64,000 nucleotides of DNA. Origin: Pelistega indica (GTDB lineage: Bacteria; Pseudomonadota; Gammaproteobacteria; Burkholderiales; Burkholderiaceae_B). Position 1 is the stretch's first letter, and the number at the start of each line of letters is the position of its first letter. The stretch lies in the NCBI RefSeq assembly GCF_000506865.1, contig NZ_AYSV01000087.1, forward strand, positions 1-64,000. The letters are read 5' to 3'. The translations under genes were made by a program, and so were the position numbers. This document shows, one piece after another, positions 58,316 through 64,000 of this stretch. The notes below the pieces were generated by a model, which ran no database searches, was not told the DNA's origin, and saw nothing but the letters and a program-made list of their open reading frames with translations.

Positions 58316-60403
58316 ATGCAAAAATATAAACGTCGTTGGGGGGCAGAGCTGTTAGAACTATTTGGTTCAATGCGCTTTGCGATCTATTTGCTGATGATTA
58401 TCTGTATTGCAAGTGCAATAGGCACTTTGTTAGAGCAGAATCGTGAAGAAATTTTTTATATAGACCGCTTCGGTACGTATTGGTACCAAGTATTTAGTAA
58501 ATTTAGCGTTAGCCAGATTTATAATACTTGGTGGTTTCTTGTTGTCATGGCATTTTTGGTTATTTCGACTAGCTTATGTTTGATACGTAATGTTCCTAAG
58601 TTTGTTAAAGAAATGCGCTCTTTTAAAGAGTATGTTCGCCAAAGTAGTCTAAAAGCCTTTCCTCATAAAATTGATATCCAAACACCTTACACTGCTGACC
58701 AAGCAGTGAATATGTCCAAAGTCTGGCTTAAAAAACAAGGTTATGCCTTTAAAGAGAAAGTAGAAGGTGAGACAGTTCTCTTGGCCTCTAGAAAAGGTAG
58801 TTCGAATCGTCTAGGTTATATTTTTGCGCATTTAGCAATTGTAGTTATTTGTATTGGTGGCTTACTAGATAGTGAGCTACCTAATCGATTGCAAATTTGG
58901 TTTGAGCATAAACAGCCCATCCCGGCAGAGGCAAAATTTGTATCAGACTTGTCACCTGCCTCAAAATTTGGTGTGCATAATTTATCATTCCGTGGGAATG
59001 TTTCTATCAGTGAGGGTGATAGTTCTAATTATGCTTTATTGGCTCTAGGCGAAGACACTTTCTTGCAAAACTTGCCCTTCGATATCAAATTAAATAAATT
59101 TATTATCGAATATTACCAAATGAATGGTATGCCTAAGCGATTTGCAAGTGATGTAACTATTACCGACCATGAAACAGGTAAATCAGAGAACCAGATTATT
59201 GAAGTTAATCACCCCTACCAATTACATGGAGTCACCTTATATCAATCCAGTTTTAATGACGGTGGTTCAAAATTAACCTTAAAAACATATGCGTTGAAAG
59301 AAGACAAAGATCCGAACCTAGAGCTTAAAACGAGAGTGGGTCAAACTTCGGCGATTACAACTATGGTGGATGGAAAGCCACAAACATATCAATTAAGAGT
59401 GGATGACTTTAGACCAATTAATGTTGAAAATCTAAGTACACCTGAATCATTAGCAAAACCTAAAAATTTCCAAGAGCAAATTTTGGCTGTGACAGGAAGT
59501 GCAGCAAGTAAACATAATGCTAATTTGCATAATGTTGGGCCCTTGGTTAAATATACGCTGACTGATGATAAAAATCAGTCCGTACAATATCAAAACTATA
59601 TGTTACCAGTGGAGTTAGATGGTAAGTTGGTATTTTTGATTGGTTTAAAATTACCTACAGATGCTGGGTTTAGTTATATTCGGATTCCTGCTGATGAAAA
59701 AACTTCTATGGATGAATTTTTTGCTTTAAAAGAGGCGCTAGAAAACCCAGAGATGCGTCTTAAAGCGGCACAAGCTTATGCTGCTAGAGTAGATGATCCA
59801 AGAATTGACCGTAAGAATATTGTCGCTTTGGCAGATAGGGCGTTAGGAATATTTGCTAAAAGTGGTTTTAAGGGTATTGATGATTATGTAGATGGCGTGG
59901 GTGTACCAGAAGCAGAACGAGTGCCTGCTAATATCCGTGAACCAATGAAAGGTATTTTACGTGATTACCTAGTGTTCTCTGCAATTGATTTACGTAATAT
60001 GGCACGTGAAAAAATAGGCTTACCTGTGTTAAATTACGTTAATCAGGCCGATGCAGAAAAACAAGCGATGTGGTTTGACACAGCTATTCGTGCGTTATCA
60101 GATATTTCATTTTACCCTGCACCTGTGGTATTACAGTTAAAGACTTTCGAGCATATTCAAGGCACTGTTCTACAAGCAACACGCTCCCCTGGTAAATATG
60201 TTGTGTATTTAGGCTGTTTGTTTCTGATACTAGGTGTTTTTCAAATGTTTTATGTCAGGGAACGACGCTTATGGTTGTGGGTGGTACCTAGTGAGCACGG
60301 TAGTGAAATCAAGGCAGCTATGTCATCACAAAAACGAACAATGGATTTCTTGAAAGAGTTTGAGAAGTTCAAACAAGATTTTTCTGAGTTAGAAAGGAAA
60401 TAA
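58316..60403 (+). CDS. resB: cytochrome c biogenesis protein ResB
   Basis: System II (Ccs) maturation protein that works with CcsA to export and attach haem to apocytochromes. About 695 residues from the ATG at 58316. The N-terminal segments FGSMRFAIYLLMIICIASAIGTLLEQN and WWFLVVMAFLVISTSLCLIRN are typical, a third helix lies near 170 and the last near 620-640, with a large periplasmic domain between. ResB is longer in betaproteobacteria than in Bacillus. No good Shine-Dalgarno sequence; the frame from 58289 is an alternative. ccsA follows by one base. Confidence 0.92.
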   Translation: MQKYKRRWGAELLELFGSMRFAIYLLMIICIASAIGTLLEQNREEIFYIDRFGTYWYQVFSKFSVSQIYNTWWFLVVMAFLVISTSLCLIRNVPKFVKEMRSFKEYVRQSSLKAFPHKIDIQTPYTADQAVNMSKVWLKKQGYAFKEKVEGETVLLASRKGSSNRLGYIFAHLAIVVICIGGLLDSELPNRLQIWFEHKQPIPAEAKFVSDLSPASKFGVHNLSFRGNVSISEGDSSNYALLALGEDTFLQNLPFDIKLNKFIIEYYQMNGMPKRFASDVTITDHETGKSENQIIEVNHPYQLHGVTLYQSSFNDGGSKLTLKTYALKEDKDPNLELKTRVGQTSAITTMVDGKPQTYQLRVDDFRPINVENLSTPESLAKPKNFQEQILAVTGSAASKHNANLHNVGPLVKYTLTDDKNQSVQYQNYMLPVELDGKLVFLIGLKLPTDAGFSYIRIPADEKTSMDEFFALKEALENPEMRLKAAQAYAARVDDPRIDRKNIVALADRALGIFAKSGFKGIDDYVDGVGVPEAERVPANIREPMKGILRDYLVFSAIDLRNMAREKIGLPVLNYVNQADAEKQAMWFDTAIRALSDISFYPAPVVLQLKTFEHIQGTVLQATRSPGKYVVYLGCLFLILGVFQMFYVRERRLWLWVVPSEHGSEIKAAMSSQKRTMDFLKEFEKFKQDFSELERK

Positions 60404-60404
60404 T

Positions 60405-61755
60405 ATGTCAGGACAAGTATTGGATCAACAAGGGGCTACTATGTATCCGTCAGATAAATGGATAGAGAAAGTCAATGGTGATAAGAATCTAGAAAAGACG
60501 ATTAGATTGGACTGATGCTGTGTTTTTTGCTGTGCTTGTGGCGGCTGTGGGATATATTTTCTCTCAATGGTCACAAAAAATGGATATCTACGAGCAGGGT
60601 ATTCTTGCTGTTGTACCAGTAATCTTAGTGTGGTTAGGCTGGTTATGGCGTCCATTAAGAACATTATTCCTAGGTGTATTTGTTATCACGTTATTTTCAT
60701 TATGGTTATATGACGGTGATTTAGCAAATGCACAAAAAAAATTCTTACTCAAATATTTGATTTCTTCCCAGTCCGCTATTTTATGGATGTCTGCTTTGTT
60801 TTTTATGGCAACAGTGGCGTATTGGATTTCTTATTTTAGTCCTAAATTTGATTGGATGGGTAGTATCTTTACCTGGGCTGCAGTCGTATTAGGCTTTGTT
60901 GGATTATTAGTCCGTTGGCGTGAAGGGCATTTAATTGCTGCTGATATGGGACACATTCCTGTTAGTAACTTATATGAGGTATTTGTTTTATTCTGTTTAA
61001 TTACAGCAATGTTCTACCTGTACTATGAAAAACGCTATAACACGAGGGCGTTGGGAGCATTCGTATTATTGGTGATTTCGTCTGCGGTGATTTTCTTGAT
61101 GTGGTATACCTTTGAACGCGATGCGGCTACTATTGGACCGTTGAATAATGCGCTAAACAGTTGGTGGATGAAACTTCATGTTCCTGCTAATTTTATCGGC
61201 TATGGTACTTTTGCATTGTCAGCTATGGTAGGATTTGCATATTTAGTTAAGCATTACGCCAATACAAACTCATGGGCGAGTATGATCCCTTTGCTAATTA
61301 TTGGTGCTGGTCTAATTGCTGAAGTATTTATTTTTGGTGATCGAGGTGGTGTATCGGTTTTCTGGGTAGTTTATTTTGGTATTAGTTTGGTGATTGTTGC
61401 TTTAATTTTGATGCTAAGAAAAAGAATTGCCGCACGCTTACCTTCGTTTGAAATACTAGATGATATTATGTATCGTGCGATTGCTGTTGGTTTTGCATTC
61501 TTTACCGTTGCAACTGTGTTAGGTGCATTCTGGGCGGCTGATGCGTGGGGGACATATTGGCAATGGGACCCTAAAGAGACTTGGGCATTGGTGGTATGGC
61601 TTAATTATGCCGCATGGTTGCATTTACGTCTAATGAAAGGGATGCGTGGTGTTGCTGCCGCTTATTGGGCATTAGCTGGCTTAGTGATTACAACCTTTGC
61701 ATTTATTGGGGTAAATATTTTCTTATCTGGATTACATTCTTATGGTCAGCTGTAA
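60405..61755 (+). pseudogene. ccsA: cytochrome c biogenesis protein CcsA, frameshifted
   Basis: Haem-handling partner of ResB. The first 36 codons (from ATG 60405) hit TGA at 60513; the main frame continues as WTDAVFFAVLVAAVGYIF. One extra T around 60507-60508 explains it. The protein has about nine helices, the tryptophan-rich WGTYWQWDPKETWALVVW haem-binding motif in the C-terminal half, and conserved histidines (HVPANFIGY and a final GLHSYGQ). The total is 450 codons plus one base. Confidence 0.9.
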
Positions 61756-61767
61756 GAAATAGTTGAA

Positions 61768-61794
61768 AAAGGAGCTCAGTGAGCTCCTTTTTTT
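61768..61794 (+). terminator. ccsA terminator
   Basis: GGAGCTC/GAGCTCC extended by AAA/TTT and a C-A/T-G step gives an 11-base stem with a very short loop (61768-61790), followed by a T run. Confidence 0.88.
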
Positions 61795-61899
61795 CGAGGG
61801 TCCAAGCAAGTTAGATAACGAACCGTTGTTACCTATATATTGATATTACTCTACGGCTTAGACTTTTAAGGAATGAAGTCAAGGCAGAATAGATAAGAT

Positions 61900-62232
61900 T
61901 TAAATCTGAACAGTTAATGATTTGCCTGTTAAACCAGAGCAGAGTTCAGCTATTTGCTCACCAAGATTGGCGCCTTCTTCACGTGTGTTAACCCAATTTT
62001 CACCTTCTAAGCGGTAGTGAAAGGCTCCACTAGGAGCAGCTAACCACATTTCTTGTAAAGGAGTTTGTGCATTGATGACGACATGGTGTTTATTATTAAA
62101 GATTAGGGTTAGAACATAGCCTTCTTTTTTGGCATCAACATCAATATCTAGGTTTTCAAACCAGTCATCAGCTTGGCGTTGAATATTATTTATAATCTTA
62201 TCAGCACGGACAAGAAATTCTGTTTCTGTCAT
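61900..62232 (-). CDS. cyaY: frataxin-like iron donor CyaY
   Basis: A 110-residue bacterial frataxin, which modulates Fe-S cluster assembly on IscS. The acidic first helix (MTETEFLVRADKIINNIQ), the DIDVDAKKEGYVLTLIF strands, NKHHVVINAQTP, EMWLAAPSGAFHYRL and the final helix all fit. Divergent from lptM-lysA with a 41-base gap. Confidence 0.93.
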   Translation of the reverse strand: MTETEFLVRADKIINNIQRQADDWFENLDIDVDAKKEGYVLTLIFNNKHHVVINAQTPLQEMWLAAPSGAFHYRLEGENWVNTREEGANLGEQIAELCSGLTGKSLTVQI

Positions 62233-62273
62233 AATTAAACTCTCTAGATAATCATTTTTTTAGGAAGTAAGCG

Positions 62274-62549
62274 ATGGTAATCAATACCATAACGCATCGT
62301 AAAAAACTTATTGTAACCCTCATTTTAGTATGTGTGGGTGTTTCTGCGTGTGGATTTAAGGCTCCACTCTATTATCCAACTCCTGCACAACGTGCGGAGC
62401 TAGAAGCTAAAGAAAAGCGTATTCAGGCTCGAAAAGAAGCACGAAGAGCGCAAGAACGAGCAGAAAGAGAAGCTCGTAAAGCACAAGCAGAAAAAGAGGC
62501 TCAACAGGCCTCTGAACATACTCGTCAATCCGATAGTAACTCAAATTAA
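62274..62549 (+). CDS. lptM: LPS translocon maturation lipoprotein LptM
   Basis: A 91-residue lipoprotein. The lipobox VSAC (Cys26) is followed at once by GFKAPLYYP, the LptM/YifL hallmark; LptM assists assembly of the LptD-LptE complex. A charged Lys/Arg/Glu/Ala-rich helical tail follows. It is 5 bases upstream of lysA, the usual order. Confidence 0.92.
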   Translation: MVINTITHRKKLIVTLILVCVGVSACGFKAPLYYPTPAQRAELEAKEKRIQARKEARRAQERAEREARKAQAEKEAQQASEHTRQSDSNSN

Positions 62550-62554
62550 GCCGT

Positions 62555-63841
62555 ATGAATACATTACCCACACCTGTAGGAAGCCCTTTTTTTCATTACC
62601 AAGATAATCAATTATTTGTAGAAAATTGTTCTGTTAACGATATAGCAAAAGAGTTTGGAACACCATTATATGTTTACTCTAAAGCTGCACTGAAAGCACA
62701 CTGGCAGTTGTATCAACAGATAATAGATACGTATAAAAAGGTTTTGGTTTGTTATGCGGTTAAAGCTAACTCTAATCTAGCCATTCTACATCAGTTTGCA
62801 CAATTGGGATCTGGCTTTGATATTGTTTCAGGGGGAGAGCTGGCGAGAGCGCTCAAAGCAGGTGCAGACCCACAAAAAATTATTTTTTCTGGGGTCGGTA
62901 AACAGACATGGGAAATTGAGGCGGCTTTAAATGCAGGGATTAAATGCTTTAATATTGAATCAATTCCTGAACTAGACTTACTGGCTATGGTAGCACAGCA
63001 GTTGAATAAAACAGCGGCTATTTCGTTACGTGTAAATCCTGATGTTGATGCAAAAACACATCCCTATATCTCGACTGGTTTGAAAGAAAATAAATTTGGT
63101 GTCGATATTAATGTCGCCGTCAGTATTTATAAAAAAGCACAATCATTAGCTAATATTGAGATTGTTGGAGTTGATTGTCATATTGGTTCGCAAATTACAA
63201 AAATTTCACCTTTTGCGGATACTGCTGATAAGCTCATTGCTTTATTGGATGCTCTTAAAGCTGAGGGGATTGTGCTAAAACATGTGGATATTGGTGGAGG
63301 GTTAGGAATCACTTATACGGATGAGAGACCAGCTAAGCCAGTAGAAATGGTTAATATTGTGATGCAGAAATTAATTCAAGCAGGTTATGGTGATGTAGAG
63401 TTAATTTTGGAGCCTGGTCGATCCTTAGTTGGCAATATAGGAATTTTGGTGGCTCAAGTGCAGTTTGTCAAAGATACTGAGGCCAAGAATTTTGCGATTG
63501 TAGATGCGGCGATGAATGATTTAATTCGCCCAACGCTTTATGATGCTTATCACGGTGTATTAGCTGTGCAAGAAGGGAAGGATAAAGCTAAACAAACGGT
63601 TGATATCGTCGGTCCTATTTGTGAGTCAGGTGATTGGTTAGCCAAAGATCGCCAACTCGCTGTAGAGCGTGGTGACTATTTAGTCATTGAGTCTGCTGGT
63701 GCATATGGTTTTACGATGTCAAGTCAATATAATACACGTCCAAGAGCTGCAGAAATATTAGTGGATGGTGATCAATGTCATGTGATTCGAGAGCGTGAAA
63801 CAATTGAACAATTATTAGCATTAGAGCATATTGTAGATTAA
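62555..63841 (+). CDS. lysA: diaminopimelate decarboxylase
   Basis: Last enzyme of lysine synthesis, PLP-dependent fold III. 428 residues: LVCYAVKANSN contains the PLP lysine, DIVSGGELARAL, VDCHIGSQI, DIGGGLGI and LEPGRSLVG are the conserved blocks, and ICESGDWLAKDR holds the active-site cysteine. Starts at ATG 62555, coupled to lptM, and is followed by a terminator. Confidence 0.96.
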   Translation: MNTLPTPVGSPFFHYQDNQLFVENCSVNDIAKEFGTPLYVYSKAALKAHWQLYQQIIDTYKKVLVCYAVKANSNLAILHQFAQLGSGFDIVSGGELARALKAGADPQKIIFSGVGKQTWEIEAALNAGIKCFNIESIPELDLLAMVAQQLNKTAAISLRVNPDVDAKTHPYISTGLKENKFGVDINVAVSIYKKAQSLANIEIVGVDCHIGSQITKISPFADTADKLIALLDALKAEGIVLKHVDIGGGLGITYTDERPAKPVEMVNIVMQKLIQAGYGDVELILEPGRSLVGNIGILVAQVQFVKDTEAKNFAIVDAAMNDLIRPTLYDAYHGVLAVQEGKDKAKQTVDIVGPICESGDWLAKDRQLAVERGDYLVIESAGAYGFTMSSQYNTRPRAAEILVDGDQCHVIRERETIEQLLALEHIVD

Positions 63842-63888
63842 GCTTTTACAATCATAATAACGTATCTTTCATTGAGTCTTCGAATAAG

Positions 63889-63926
63889 AAACCCGTTACA
63901 GCAAATGCAAGTAACGGGTTTTTATT
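63889..63926 (+). terminator. lysA terminator
   Basis: A perfect 11-base stem, AAACCCGTTAC/GTAACGGGTTT (63889-63899, 63911-63921), followed by T's. It may serve the convergent gene at the right edge too. Confidence 0.88.
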
Positions 63927-63937
63927 TATATCAATGA

Positions 63938-64000
63938 TTAGAAGCGGATAGGAGGTCCACCAGTAGGGTTAAAGGATTGGATTAGATTTCCAATAGGGTC
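63938..64000 (-). CDS. 3' end of an unidentified gene (partial)
   Basis: An open minus-strand frame enters from the right edge and ends at TAA 63938-63940. The visible 20 residues end in NPTGGPPIRF. It is convergent with lysA. Too little is seen to name it. Confidence 0.4.
   Translation of the reverse strand, partial: DPIGNLIQSFNPTGGPPIRF

Noticed and set aside
58790-58830. tRNA-like GGTTCGAATC-type string
   Set aside because: AGTTCGAATCG occurs inside resB coding sequence and no cloverleaf surrounds it. No tRNA was found in the window.

Overview
The window is AT-rich chromosomal DNA from a proteobacterium. Its gene content and order look like a low-GC member of the Burkholderiales, probably Alcaligenaceae-like (the Pelistega, Taylorella or Oligella kind of genome). 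Supporting markers are the DUF2868/DUF3482 pair, fmdB-aspS, cyaY divergent from lptM-lysA, a Mg-type HemB, cytochrome c4 next to ResB/CcsA, waaC-waaA and birA-coaX. The genus is inference. I saw no rRNA, tRNA, CRISPR array or intact mobile element.

Layout. 0-5 kb: rpoN, an iron-storage pair (bfd with a Fur-like promoter, then bfr), an anchored unknown protein and prfC. 5-12.5 kb: LysE-type exporter, a LemA-TPM-TPM envelope operon, the DUF3482 GTPase/DUF2868 membrane pair, YkvA, GlsB-type and EamA proteins. 12.6-31.9 kb is transport-rich: an AfuA/FbpA-type ABC system, LysO, a GNAT enzyme, a HisJQMP-type amino-acid ABC system, TauE/SafE, AEC, an AGCS symporter, a TRAP system and SstT, interrupted by DUF3025-CreA, Hsp15 and an MliC-like protein. 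32-45 kb: ubiA, msrC, a Na+/H+ antiporter, fmdB-aspS, mesX-mesD (folate-independent methionine synthesis), acs divergent from bdhA-patatin, and YpfJ. 45-54 kb is housekeeping: site-2 protease, waaC-waaA-birA-coaX, a D,D-carboxypeptidase, dat-ybeD-lipB. 54.4-55.7 kb is an accessory island with an IS3 OrfA-like remnant and a type VI secretion amidase effector/immunity pair (Tae4/Tai4), sitting where lipA might be expected. 55.7-64 kb: hemB-engB, cytochrome c4, the System II cytochrome c maturation genes resB-ccsA, cyaY, and lptM-lysA.

Two overall features stand out. First, eleven genes carry twelve single-base frameshifts (ten insertions, two deletions) while the downstream frame stays well conserved. 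That pattern suggests uncorrected base-calling errors more than real decay, but reads are needed to decide. Second, the most interesting biology is the Tae4/Tai4 island, a bacterioferritin with two altered ferroxidase ligands, a hairpin that covers the ribosome-binding site of sstT, a two-copy palindromic repeat after aspS, and the mesX-mesD pair.
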